NCBI GenBank assembly: GCA_023014485.1
Contig: JAJOZX010006165.1
Location: 180,001 to 244,000 of the forward strand
Source of the DNA: Bathynomus jamesi
Taxonomy: Eukaryota; Arthropoda; Malacostraca; Isopoda; Cirolanidae
DNA length: 64,000 nt
Direction: 5' to 3'
Shown here: positions 54,111-64,000 of the stretch, in pieces
How the letters are laid out: every line of letters starts with the position of its first letter
How positions within the stretch are numbered: position 1 is the first letter of the stretch
The notes under the pieces: generated by a model
What the model was told of the DNA's origin: nothing
The model's database searches: none
Seen by the model: the letters and a program-made list of their open reading frames with translations, nothing else
Program-made: the position numbers and the translations under genes

Positions 54111-54960
54111 ATTACGGACACTGGCAAGGAAAACAAACATTGGCAATTCTATGTTCGATCATCCTACGATCTGGCCAGTAGCGAATGTAGGATTTTCGAA
54201 AGGAGGGGTGGGGGGGCGGACCTTTTCACGTGTAAAACTTGCGCCAAAATAATGTTTAATTGTATATATTGTAAATATAATTACATAAAGTAGAATTAAA
54301 AATACATTTGTTAACCCTTTAAGCACTAGCAGGCAAATTTTTAGCGTTTACTAAAATGTAGTTAAAGACCAGGTTTCTGGTAGTAAACATTGGAACTAAT
54401 TTGAGTGACGTTATCTAATCCATCTGTTCAAAATATTACCTGAATCAGTCATTTAGAGAGGAAGCTCGTGAATGTGAATACTACGCAAAGGGTTTACAAG
54501 CACATTAACCTTGTGTCTACAAATGCTTACAACCATTAATAAATGAATATGTAAAGTTGGAAAGCATAATTTAATTGAGTATACAAATGGAAATATTTTT
54601 ATGCAGTTTCTAAAAATAAAATTGAAAGGTAAGTTGCCAGGTATTTACAAGGGTGGTGTTGATATTTTTATAATTTAAAAAAGCGTGTACTTTTTTGCCT
54701 TTAGAAATTCAAAAATTTATTATAAAAAATAAAGCATTTGGAAGGGGCGCCAAGACCGACCAAAAGAGGCGCCACTAGCGCAAATCCGCTAGTGGATTTG
54801 GCCTCACAAGTGTAAGCATAACAGGGTTCCCAGATTTGACGGTTTTATTTCTTAAATTGTGGGATATACTGTGTTTGGCGGGTTTGGTGGTTTTTGGCTG
54901 GCTCCTCAGAATTACCCTGTAACTTACTCGGAGGAAAAAGCACACACAATCTATTATGTT
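54111..54960. other. no gene recognised
   Basis: AT-rich sequence with a GGGGTGGGGGGGC run at 54205. It may belong to the hAT element on either side. Confidence 0.35.
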
Positions 54961-54977
54961 TAATAGCTTACTAAATT

Positions 54978-55283
54978 CTATTCCCGTTCGTCAAGACCTA
55001 CCTATGTGAGTTGAAACATCGTGCTGCCCTCACGAACGAACACCTGACTGAGCTTCTTCATTCCGCCTTAACATCACATCCACCAGACTTTAAAGCATTA
55101 ACAGCCAAAATGAAGACCCAAACTAAGCCTTCTACAAGCAGTAATTAAACAATTTAATAATGTGAGTATAACTTTATGTATATGTTTTTAATAATTAAAT
55201 TCTTTTTAAAATATTTTGCGGCTCTCGTACATCTGAAAAACGTCGTATGTGGCTCATGGGTCCAGGAAACTTGGCCACCCCTG
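54978..55283 (+). pseudogene. hAT transposase C-terminus and right end
   Basis: A 56-codon open frame ending at TAA 55146-55148 reads FVKTYLCELKHRAALTNEHL and TELLHSALTSHPPDFKAL, the C-terminal region of hAT transposases of the GTF2IRD2/FAM200-like type. About 135 bp downstream CCACCCCTG (55275-55283) gives the inverted CAGGGGTGG end expected for such elements, after the segment GTACATCTGAAAAACGTCGT. The rest of the element and the left end are missing. Confidence 0.65.
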
Positions 55284-55373
55284 TTATATCATAAATGTTC
55301 GTGTACTTCCGTATCTTACTTCAGTATCAGATATGTCACTTTACAATTTGCTAGAATTGTAAGTAACTAATAA

Positions 55374-57740
55374 CACAGGCCTGCAAAATTGAGGGTCCTA
55401 AAAACTTTTTGGAAATTGTATGCTGGTTTTATAGGAATTTGGGGTGCTAAATCCAAAAACGGCCCCAGATTTGCTCCATCACGTATAGTTTTTTCACAAT
55501 TTGCTATGACGTTTTTATGTTGTAATATGTTACTGAATAAAATAAGTAGTGAAGAATTACCACATGAAACCTATTTCCTGCCCATTTCTGAATATATTTA
55601 TTTGAAAAAACTATAAAACTTGGATACTTACATCTTTACTTAGTGGAATGGCTTAGTAGTCCCGTTTTCTTTTGCCAGTGAAGCTGTGCCTGTTGCATTT
55701 CCTTTTGTGCGCTGCTTCCGGATTTTCACGATGCAGCATCCAGCAATAATCCCCCATCATATTAACGTTCCACCGGCCTTGGTATCTCTTTTCCATCTCC
55801 TTAATGTCTTGATGGAAACGTTCTCCCTGTTCCTCACTTACTGCACCTAGATTTTCTGGGAAAAAGTCCAAGTGTGCATTCAAGAAATGAATTTTGATAC
55901 TCATTGAGCATCCCAAAGCTTTGAATTTCTCCAGCAGGTTTTCAACAATGAGTGCATATTCAGGGTCCTTATTTTTCCCAAGGAACTTAGTAACCACACT
56001 TTTGAAGGAATTCCAAGCCTCTTTTTCTACTTCAGTCATCGTAGACAAGAAGTTTTCATCTGACAGCAGTCTTCTAATGTCTGGGCCTACAAAAATACCT
56101 TCTCTTAATTTTGCTTCTGATAGGTTAGGGAACTTCTTGCAGAGGTACTTAAAGCATTCTCCACTTTTTTCTAATGCCTTAACAAACTGTTTCATAAGGC
56201 CTAGTTTTATATGAAGAGGTGGTAGAAGTACTTTCTTTGGGTCAACAAGATTTTTACGCCAAATATTCTTGCTTCCAGGTTCTAGAGATCTTTGTGGCCA
56301 GTGTTTTTGCTCCCAGTGTTGACTCTTTGCTCTGCTATCCCATTCACAAAGGAAACATGGGAACTTAGTATATCCTCCCTGCTGCCCCAGAAGCATGCAC
56401 AATACCTTAAGGTCTCCACAAATCATCCAGTGATGATCATAATATTTTATCTTTGTAAGAACCAATTCCAAATTCTCATAACTTTCTTGGAGATGTACCG
56501 AGTGACCAACAGGTACAGAGGCATACTTGTTCCCATTGTGCAAAAGAACAGCTTTTAGACTTCTTTTAGAAGAGTCGATGAAAAGTCTCCATTCATCCGC
56601 TTTGTACTCAATGCCAAATGCCTGTACCAAACCATCAATATCACTACAGTAAACTAAATTACCCTCATGTGAAAATTAGTGAATAAACTCCGTTTCTCTT
56701 CTTCTATACAAATATATCGATGTTCCAGCTGATAATAAATTTCTTTCTTTTAATCTGGAGCCTAAGAGTTCAGCAGATTCCTTGGATAATCCCAAATCTC
56801 TCACTAAATCATTTAGTTCAGATTGAGTGAACAACTGGGGGTCTTGACTTCCTATATCACACTGAAATTGTTCATGATCAGTATCTGAACCAGAATTACT
56901 AGGCAAATCTTCCACTGTTTCTGGTGGAAGCGGAACTGGAACTTCTGACCCATGAGGAACAGGTCGAAAAGCTGATGGAAGATTTGGATAGAATATGGCT
57001 TTCTTATTTTTTGAGTTATAGCCTTTAACATCACAAGAGCAAAAATAGCAGTCATCACAGTGATTTTTTGGCTCCCTCCATACCATTGGCACACCATATC
57101 TGAATGCTTTCTTTTTGCCTTTACACCATTTCCTTAGATCCTCTGCGCAAATAAAACAAACTTTGTGTGGTGCCCATGGTTTGTCTTGGTCTCCTAGTTT
57201 CATTCCAAAGTAGGCATGGTACACTTGCCTAATAAAATTTGTTACGTTTCTTTGATGTTTCTTGATCACAAATTCCCCGCATATGTAGCAGAAGCTGTCG
57301 TGACTGTTGACACATCCACGGCTAGCCATGATTCACAACTTACTACAGTACCCAGAACACAATAAGAGTCTTGAATTTAATTTAATAAAGGCTAAATAAG
57401 GCTTTCTAAACACTATCAAAACACGCTAGTTCGCTGATATAAAACACAAAAAACAACTCAAAATCACTGAAAACATTCGCTTCGGATGAATTATTGTGCG
57501 CACGTCATGAAATCTGAGTAACAACTGACTCATACGGCCAACCCAGTATTTATAGTCTCTTAGAAGTTTCTAGTAATTTCCGGAAATCTGGCATTTTCTC
57601 GAAGTCGCTTCACAAAAAAATCGAATTTGTGAAATAACTTTGTGTCGTATGACATTTTTATTGTTTTTCGAATTCATCACACAAAAATACATTGTAAACA
57701 GCTAAAATTATGAACAAAGTTTTTCCATCGCAGGCCTGTG
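55374..57740 (-). mobile_element. CACTA-like DNA transposon, nearly complete
   Basis: The ends are CACAGGCCTGC at 55374-55384 and its inverse at 57730-57740; inner similarity is short. TAA flanks both sides (55371-55373, 57741-57743). It is 2,367 bp with one long minus-strand gene. It is inserted next to the AT-rich repeat that begins at 57741. The relative at 26091 has different but similar ends (CACTGCCCAAC) and the same TAA flanks. Confidence 0.9.
55653..57329 (-). pseudogene. CACTA-like transposase, one in-frame stop
   Basis: A single reading frame from ATG 57329 to the stop at 55653, about 558 codons, broken only by TAA at 56676-56678 after RRRETEFIH. The N-terminal region has two zinc-binding clusters (CYICGEF, KVCFICAEDLRKWCKG, CDDCYFCSCDVKG) and then an acidic linker. 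Downstream are LFIDSSKRSLKAVLLHNG (Asp), MICGDLKVLCMLLGQQGGYT (Asp), a FPCFLCEWDSRA cluster (C-x2-C, as inserted in CACTA-type folds) and SEEQGERFHQDIKEMEKRYQ (Glu). The order Asp, Asp, Cys-x2-Cys, Glu suggests an RNase H-like DDE fold; this is inference. Reversion of one codon would make a complete frame, so the copy is young. Confidence 0.82.
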
Positions 57741-57886
57741 TAATTTAATATGATGTAATTAATGTACTTTAATGAAACTGTAATTGACGATAATAAGTGA
57801 ATGTGAATTAATTCGTAATTATGATCAGAGTTCTAGTAAATCAAAATTACAGTGTACTTAATAATGTACTTTGATTGTACTCAATG
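57741..57886 (-). repeat. AT-rich interspersed repeat, inverted relative of 20.7 kb
   Basis: The minus strand reads ATTCACATTCACTTATTATC, then TTACAGTTTCATTAAAGTAC and ATTACATCATATTAAA, matching 20690-20905. It ends where the LINE fragment begins at 57887. Confidence 0.65.
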
Positions 57887-58992
57887 TACTACGCCACTCG
57901 CTACATTAGCCCAACACAACTCCGCTCCATCAACGACCACCCTCTGTTTCCTACCTCGCAACCACTCTTCTATCCAATTTATTACTACACCCCTGATTCC
58001 ATTAGCATTAGTTTTTTTAATGAGTCTTTTGTGCGGTACGGTGTCAAACGCTTTTTGAAAATCTAAATACACTACATCAACCACCCGATGACTATCCTAA
58101 ACGTCAACCACGCTTTGAAAAAATTCTAAAAGATTAGTTAAGCAAGATTTGTTTCGCCTAAAACCGAACTGCGGATTTCTAACTAAGTTATGCAATTCTA
58201 AGTGTTCGACTATACGACCCCTAATTAGTGATTCCGGTAGCTTACATACAACAGACGTTAAACTGATTGGCCTATAATTTCCCGCCGCACCTTTATCGCC
58301 TTCCTTAAAGATAGGTGTTATGTTTGCTAACTTGAAATTATCTGGTACGCAAACTTCAGAAATAGACCCATTAAAAATCGTTGTTTTCGGCTCAACAATG
58401 CTAATCTTTTAATTCTTTTAGTTGTACGGGATATATGGAATCCCGCCCCAGTGATTTACGCATTTTCATTTTATCAATATAACGGATTACCTCCCCTTCA
58501 CTAACCACAATATTATCCAAAATATTACCATTATCAAAAGGTATGTCTATGACCGTAGGGATATTCGTTACGTCTTCTAATTACAAACTGACGTAAAAAA
58601 TTCGTTTAACAAGGTAGCCATTTCCTTGTTTTCAGAAACTAGCTCTCCGTTAACATTTTTCAAAGGCCCCAAGACTTTTTATTGGATTTCTATTATTGAC
58701 GTATTGAAAGAATCGCTTGGGGTTTTCTTTACCGTCACGAGCTATGGAGATTTCAAATTCGCGCTTGGACTTTTTTATCACACTTTTCGCTTCACGCCTT
58801 AGAGATATGTAGTTGTTTCGTAACCACAAATTGTCTTTATCGCACTTATGTAGCCTATAAGCCCTATCTCTACTCTTTATAATATCTCCTACTCTAGAAG
58901 TAAACCACAAAGGCTTGTTGTTTACTTTCGCACGCTTAATTTTGTACGGTACACATTCCTCATTTATAGTCCTAAATACTGTTTGAAACGAT
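57887..58992 (-). pseudogene. CR1/Jockey-type LINE internal fragment, same family as 1-2885
   Basis: Minus strand. The segment 59000-58650 reads TVFRTINEECVPYKIKRAKV, KSRDRAYRLHKCDKDNLWLR and ENPKRFFQYVNNRNPIKS, and is in frame across the two positions that are broken at 783 and 940 in the other copy. RT codons follow in shifting frames, and 58084-57881 gives YLDFQKAFDTVPHKRLI and WIEEWLRGRKQRVVVDGAE. It stops before the VPQG block, joined abruptly to the AT-rich repeat, and on the other side at (TA)n. Both ends are truncated, so it was not inserted as a normal LINE 5' truncation. Confidence 0.8.
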
Positions 58993-59064
58993 ATATATAT
59001 AATATATATATATATGATGAATGAAACCACGAAGGAAAGGAAACACAGAATGGTGCTCAAGCGC

Positions 59065-59086
59065 TTTCGTCTAATGACATCCTCAG
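59065..59086 (-). ncRNA. candidate hammerhead ribozyme-like core, copy A
   Basis: On the minus strand CTGAGGA (59080-59086) is followed by GTC-ATTA-GAC, a small stem-loop, and GAAA (59065-59068). This matches the CUGANGA..GAAA core of hammerhead ribozymes, which are known in Penelope-like terminal repeats. One unpaired base lies before the stem, and stem III and the cleavage site are not convincing. Confidence 0.35.
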
Positions 59087-59380
59087 GAACACTGAAGTAC
59101 ATAAAGAATTACAGCTTATATATAGGTTACAAAAAAAATATATATATATATACAATAAACGGAGAAACAAACTTAAAGGATTGTGGGAGGGGCACACAGA
59201 TTTATAAGGAAAAACTATCGATTTTTTGCACAAGATTAAATGAATTGTTTCCAACCAATGTTATAGATAAAAAAAAATATATATATACAAATTTATACTG
59301 GAAATCTGCCCGGGTTTTAGCACTCTACCTTTTTGTATATAAAAATTGAAAAATAAAAGTTATTAGGGTGGCATACAAGT

Positions 59381-60794
59381 TTACCAAAGATTTAGCGTTC
59401 TACCTTTCTTATCTAAATCTGTTCTGAAGGAATTCAAAACAACAGGATCAAGTTGAAAAAGACCTTTGCTTATGTTGAAGTTATTTGTAAGTTTTGTAAG
59501 TTGGATAATGGCAGACTCAAGAATATTTCTATTAACAATGTTGCTAGAGTGAAATAAAACTGAAGCATTATTCCAATCAATACAGTGGGATAACTGTGAC
59601 AAATGGACAAAAAGGGCACTGGACAACTGTCCTGTTCTAACGGAATATTGATGCTGTTTTATACGTGTGTGCAAATCCTTTCCCGTCTGACCTATGTAAA
59701 AGGAATCACATTGTTTACAACCAATTTTATAGATAATGCCTGAATTATTGGTAGGGCTATTTTTTACTATGATATTTTTCACAACATTGTTATATGAAAA
59801 TACTACATTAATATCCAAAAGTTTAAGTACGTTAGCAATGCCTAAAAAGCCCGGGAAAAATGGAAGTACTAAAATATTTTTTGACAAAGTACGAGTGTTA
59901 TTATTGACACGATAGGAAGTTCGTTTTGCCTTGTTGAGACAAGATTCCATCAACGCAGATGGATAACACAGATCACTTCCAATACGTTATTATTGACACG
60001 ATAGAAAGTTCGTTTTGCCTTGTTGAGACAAGATTCCATCAACGCAGATGGATAACACAGATCACTTCCAATACCGTTGATTTTTTCTAATTCGGCATCG
60101 ATGTATTCCGGACTGGCGATCCTAAGGGCGCGGAGAAACATTGAAGAAAAAATGGCCTTCTTAGTGGGGGTGTCATGTCCCGAGTAAAAGTGTACGTAGG
60201 ACAAATTGTTTTTTTTTCCGATAGATACTAAACTTAAAACCTGGGCTTTCCCTATGTACACGCACATCCAAAATGGGATTGAATTGTCTTGTTCCACTTC
60301 TAAAGTAAACTTAATGGAGGGGACTTGATCATTTAACTGAAGGAGGAAGTTATCCAGGTCACGATTCATGGGCCAGATACACAAAATATCGTCGACGTAC
60401 TGCAACCAAGGGATGCCAACCCCAGGATTCTCGGAATGTAAGTAATTTCGAAAAACTCCATATAAATATTGGAGAGGAGGGGCGACAAGGGGTTGCCCAT
60501 GGCCATCCCAAAAACTTGTTGATAATACTCGTTATTGAAAATGAATTTACAGTCTTTGATGCAAAGCTTAATAAGTTCCAAAACAATGTGTGAAGGTAGT
60601 GGCAGGTCATACTTATGTAATTCTTGGGAGAGAAAGTCAAGCATATCATCAATCGGCACTTTTGTAAACAATGAACAAACGTCAAAACTCATCAATCTAT
60701 CGTTAGTTTCAGTACGTGCATTATTCAATTTTTCAGTAAGATCCATGGAATTTTTTACATGTGAATCAGAGATAGTTCCGAGAATGGGGGACAA
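59381..60794 (-). pseudogene. Penelope-like RT and GIY-YIG endonuclease, truncated and broken
   Basis: The RT core (60794-60366) has SFDVCSLFTKVPIDDMLDFL and FGMAMGNPLSPLLSNIYMEF; the catalytic QYVDDILCIW reads in the next frame (from about 60405). An insertion of one codon (YYQQVFG where copy B has YYQVFG) keeps frame. Around 59950-60074 an 89-bp tandem duplication disrupts the region after the thumb. The GIY-YIG part (59953-59381) has GIIYKIGCKQCDSFYIGQTG and KDLHTRIKQHQ, with the conserved Arg. The N-terminal part of the ORF present in copy B is missing. Confidence 0.88.
59897..60074 (-). repeat. 89-bp tandem duplication in Penelope copy A
   Basis: The segment from GTTATTATTGACACGATAG to CACTTCCAATAC occurs at 59897-59985 and again at 59986-60074 with one base difference (GGAAG/GAAAG). 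Copy B has it once. Confidence 0.9.
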
Positions 60795-60803
60795 GACTTT
60801 GAC

Positions 60804-60839
60804 GACCGTCTGTTCAACAATTTCAGCAGATTAATTTTA
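60804..60839. other. junction between the two Penelope-like copies
   Basis: Copy A similarity ends near 60803 and copy B's 5' part begins somewhere after. The point of turn cannot be fixed without an intact reference. Confidence 0.4.
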
Positions 60840-62986
60840 AAGAAATATATTGAAGTCACCAGACAAAATGAGTGGTCCGCCTTCAAAAATTTAAACATCG
60901 CCAAACATAATTTTGTAACCGTTATTCCCCAACCGTGGATCCAACCTTTGTTTGATGAAATTTACAACGAGTTGCGTCGGAGAACTTCTTCACTTCGCAA
61001 CATTTTGGATCGAAAAATTAAAATTCTCTTTCGAAATACAGTAGTCAGTGGAGTAAAAAAGCAAGCTCAAAGTGTGTTTTGAACCTTTCTTCGAAAAACA
61101 TTAGTGACGATGCCAAAAGTGCCCTTGGATATGGTATGTCCTTTTTTATTGTTAATAAACCTTCAGCTTTACAAATTTGTTACAGTCTCGCTCGTTTTGA
61201 AAAACAGTGTAATCTCCCTCAGTATTTGTTTAACATAGTTAAAGGCCTTGTTTATAGTGCGGCGAATAGTAATTACGAAGATAACTTTCCTAAACGTTTT
61301 CGCAATAGCCTCTCACAATTAAAAAAAGATGGGGAGCTCCATATTACTAAAGCAGACAAGGCTAACACCATAGTTATTATGGACAAAGTGGACTACATCA
61401 AAAAGATGAACGAGCTTCTCCAGGACCCCGCCACATACAGCAAACTTAGGAAGAACCCGCAGTATGACGTCATCAAATCATTTAATAGTGGCTTGAAACG
61501 CATTCTCAAAGATCATAAGGACTTAATTCCGCTTTTCATGTCCACTTCACCTTCTCTGCCCTACCTTTACGGTCTTATTAAAACCCACAAACCTGGCAAC
61601 CCTATGTGCCCTATTATTAGCTCGGTGGGCTCTATTACTTATAAACTCTCCAAATGGCTTGTAAAAGTCTTGTCCCCCATTCTCGGAACTATCTCTGATT
61701 CACATGTAAAAAATTCCATGGATCTTACTAAAAAATTGAATAATACACGTACTGAAACTAACGATAGATTGATCAGTTTTGACGTTTGTTCATTGTTTAC
61801 AAAAGTGCCGATTGATGATATGCTTGACTTTCTCTCCCAAGAATTACATAAGTATGACCTGCCACTACCTTCACACATTGTTTTGGAACTTATTAAGCTT
61901 TGCATCAAAGACTGTAAATTCACTTTCAATAACGAATATTATCAAGTTTTTGGGATGGCCATGGGCAACCCCTTGTCGCCCCTCCTCTCCAATATTTATA
62001 TGGAGTTTTTCGAAATTACTTACATTCCGAGAATCTTGGGGGTTGGCATCCCTTGGTAGCGGTACGTCGACGATATTTTGTGTATCTGGCCCATGAATCG
62101 TGACCTGGATAACTTCCTCCTTCAGTTAAATGATCAAGTCCCCTCCATTAAGTTTACTTTAGAAGTGGAACAAGACAATTCAATCCCATTTTTGGATGTG
62201 CGTGTACATAGGGAAAGCCCAGGTTTTAAGTTTAGTATCTATCGGAAAAAAAAAAACAATTTGTCCTACTTACACTTTTACTCGGGACATGACACCCCCA
62301 CTAAGAAGGCCATTTTTTCTTCAATGTTTCTCCGCGCCCTTAGGATCGCCAGTCCAGAATACATCGATGCCGAATTGGAAAAAATCAACGGTATTGGAAG
62401 TGATCTGTGTTATCCATCTGCGTTTATGGAATCTTGTCTCAACAAGGCAAAACGAACTTTCTATCGTGTCAATAATAACACTCGTACTTTGTCAAAGAAT
62501 ATTTTAGTACTTCCATTTTTCCCGGGCTTTTTAGGCATTGCTAATGTACTTAAACTTTTGGATATTAATGTAGTATTTTCATATAACAATATTGTGAAAA
62601 ATATCATAGTAAAAAATAGCCCTACCAATAATTCAGGCATTATCTATAAAATTGGTTGTAAACAATGTGATTCCTTTTACATAGGTCAGACGGGAAAGGA
62701 TTTGCACACACGTATAAAACAGCATCAATATTCCATTAGAACAGGACAGTTGTCCAGTGCCCTTTTTGTCCATTTGTCAGAGTTATCCCACTGTATTGAT
62801 TGGTATAATGCTTCAGTTTTATTTCACTCTAGCAACATTGTTAATAGAAATATTCTTGAGTCTGCCATTATCCAACTTACAAATAACTTCAACATAAGCA
62901 AAGCTCTTTTTCAACTCGATCCTGTTGTTTTGAATTCCTTCAGAACAGATTTAGATAAGAAAGGTAGAACGCTAAATCTTTGGTAA
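60840..62986 (+). pseudogene. Penelope-like RT and GIY-YIG endonuclease, lightly broken
   Basis: An N-terminal segment (60840-61080) with NLNIAKHNFVTVIPQPWIQP precedes the frame 61079-62059, so a shift lies near 61080. The long frame has KADKANTIVIMDKVDYIKKM, LPYLYGLIKTHKPGNPMCPI, SFDVCSLFTKVPIDDMLDFL and GMAMGNPLSPLLSNIY. A TAG at 62057-62059 comes just before RYVDDILCIW, the catalytic YVDD, and the frame continues to 62986. The endonuclease has SGIIYKIGCKQCDSFYIGQT and RIKQHQ. Penelope-like RTs are related to telomerase RT and do not use an integrase. Two lesions only, so this copy is relatively young. Confidence 0.9.
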
Positions 62987-63018
62987 ACTTGTATGCCACC
63001 CTAATAACTTTTATTTTT

Positions 63019-63286
63019 CAATTTTTATATACAAAAAAGGGCAGAGTGCTAAAACCCGGGCAGATTTCCAGTATAAATTTGTATATTTTTTTTTTTTTAT
63101 CTATAACATTGGTTGGAAACAATTCATTTAATCTTGTGCTAAAAATCGATAATTTTCAATTTTTATTTACAAAAAGAGCAGAGTGCTAAAACCCGGGCAG
63201 ATTTCCAGTATAAATTTGTATATTTTTTTATCTATAACATTGGTTGTAAACAATTCATTTAATCTTGTGCTAAAAATCGATAGTTT
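63019..63286 (+). repeat. 138-bp tandem duplication in Penelope copy B 3' region
   Basis: CAATTTTTATATACAAAAAA, the GCAGAGTGCTAAAACCCGGG block and TCTATAACATTGGTT occur twice (63019-63156 and 63157-63286). Copy A has one copy. Confidence 0.85.
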
Positions 63287-63341
63287 TTCCTTATAAATCT
63301 GTGTGCCCCTCCCACAATCCTTTTAGTTTGTTTCTCCGATT

Positions 63342-63378
<37 letters not shown>

Positions 63379-63432
63379 TTTTTTTTCTGTAACCTATATA
63401 TAGGCTGTAATTCTTTATGTACTTCAGTGTTC

Positions 63433-63470
63433 CTGAGGATGTCATTTGACGAAAGCGCTTGAGCACCATT
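63433..63470 (+). ncRNA. candidate hammerhead ribozyme-like core, copy B
   Basis: CTGAGGA (63433-63439), GTC-ATTT-GAC stem-loop and GAAA (63451-63454) are followed by GCTTGAGC (63457-63464), which could pair with itself as a short stem. Same core as copy A. The cleavage site is not clear. Confidence 0.35.
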
Positions 63471-63544
63471 CTGTGTTTCCTTTCCTTCGTGGTTTTATTC
63501 ATCATAATTATTTTTCACGTGTTACTTTCGTGAAATAATTTTCA

Positions 63545-63617
63545 TATATATATATATATAATGTGTATATATGTAATATATTACACTCACACACATATAT
63601 ATATATATATTATATAT
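63545..63617. repeat. (TA)n/(CA)n microsatellite
   Basis: TA and CACACA tracts right of the Penelope pair. Confidence 0.9.
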
Positions 63618-64000
63618 TGTTGTGACGGCAAATTTGCGTGCCGAAATCTCTTACGACAATAGGAGCAGAAATTTTAGTTTTAAGATTTTGTTTAAATCTC
63701 TAAAGCAAAGTAGTTTAGACTTTAGAGCATGGTTATTGAGGAATATCAATAGGTTTCTTGTTACAAGGTTAAAAAAATAAATAAAATAAATAAAATAAAT
63801 AAATAAACAAATAAAAATGTTTCAGATTGTTTAACGTTCGTTCGATTTTTATTTTTGTGTTCTCACGTGAATGGTATAACCCAAGACAACCTTGTGAGAG
63901 AGATTTATGGCAGGGCCAAGGAGCAGCCATAGCTACAAAGAGAAGGGAAAACAAGCTGGCCGAGTTCAGATGTAAAATGGTTTGTTTTCTCTTCGCTTCG
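63618..64000. other. no gene recognised
   Basis: Starts TGTTGTGACGGCAAATTTGC after the microsatellite, which would suit an LTR start, but the window ends before this can be tested. (AAATA)n lies at 63775-63815. Confidence 0.35.

Larger units (their letters stand above)
58993..60803 (-). mobile_element. Penelope-like element copy A, 5'-truncated
   Basis: Minus strand, with its 3' region outermost (58993-59380) and its coding region running to about 60803, inside the RT. Head to head with copy B. It carries an 89-bp tandem duplication at 59897-60074. Its 3' region holds the same motif as copy B with a possible hammerhead core. Confidence 0.88.
60840..63510 (+). mobile_element. Penelope-like element copy B, near complete
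   Basis: Plus strand, with a coding region of about 2.1 kb and a 3' region of about 0.5 kb that includes a 138-bp tandem duplication at 63019-63286 and a (TA)n at 63347-63377. Its 3' region is the inverted partner of copy A's 3' region, so together they form a large inverted repeat. The tail ends GAAACACAGAATGG-like, then ATTCATC. Confidence 0.87.

Noticed and set aside
63618..64000. LTR start at TGTTGTGACG
   Set aside because: Only one end is visible and no second copy or target duplication can be tested in the window.

Overview
This window is eukaryotic and almost certainly arthropod. It carries dense (TA)n, (CA)n and (GT)n microsatellites and low-complexity AT-rich spacers. Every gene-like stretch is a transposable element or an endogenous virus-like element. 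The mix (Penelope-like, CR1/Jockey-type and I-type LINEs, DD41D Tc1/mariner, hAT, Polinton/Maverick, CACTA-like) and the large microsatellite load fit a decapod crustacean; that placement is inference. I found no convincing host gene with exons, no rRNA and no classical tRNA gene.

Layout. 1-2885: broken CR1/Jockey-type LINE. 3444-4322: minus-strand open frame joining a transposase C-terminus to the N-terminal part of a Polinton DNA polymerase. 4434-10633: decayed Polinton block on the plus strand, in order packaging ATPase, two small conserved proteins, integrase with chromodomain, penton, pVI-like protein, double-jelly-roll major capsid protein and adenain-like protease. 11.1-14.5 kb: tRNA-like repeats, a 1.28-kb hAT remnant with terminal repeats, and a possible small minus-strand gene. 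15060-16668: DD41D mariner with one frameshift. 16983-19838: palindromic array of about 451-bp LTR-like units separated by TTATA. 20-23.6 kb: repeats and a LINE 3' end. 23684-25182: DD41D mariner with an intact 358-aa transposase. 26091-29540: DNA transposon with CACTG ends, interrupted by a LINE. 31023-31310: SINE-like insert sharing the LINE tail. 31517-33950: second LINE copy.

34.9-36.0 kb: minus-strand LINE fragment. 39.2-46.6 kb: I-type LINE (gag, endonuclease, RT, RNase H) interrupted at 40045-42454 by a DNA transposon of an unnamed family with an 8-bp target duplication. 46.7-48.1 kb: remnants of a LINE ORF1 esterase. 48.3-50.0 kb: catalytic half of a Polinton-type protein-primed polymerase. 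50.3-52.0 kb: decayed, unrecognised virus-like genes. 53.2-55.3 kb: LINE and hAT fragments. 55374-57740: nearly intact CACTA-like element with a single stop codon in its ORF. 57.9-59.0 kb: CR1/Jockey fragment. 59.0-63.5 kb: two Penelope-like elements head to head, with candidate hammerhead-like motifs in their 3' regions.

The only functional logic is within elements. The Polinton block is a virion-building module (ATPase, capsid proteins, maturation protease) with an integrase and polymerase, but it has many frameshifts and is presumably dead. The 23.9-kb mariner transposase and the 27.1-29.5-kb LINE frame are the best preserved coding units.
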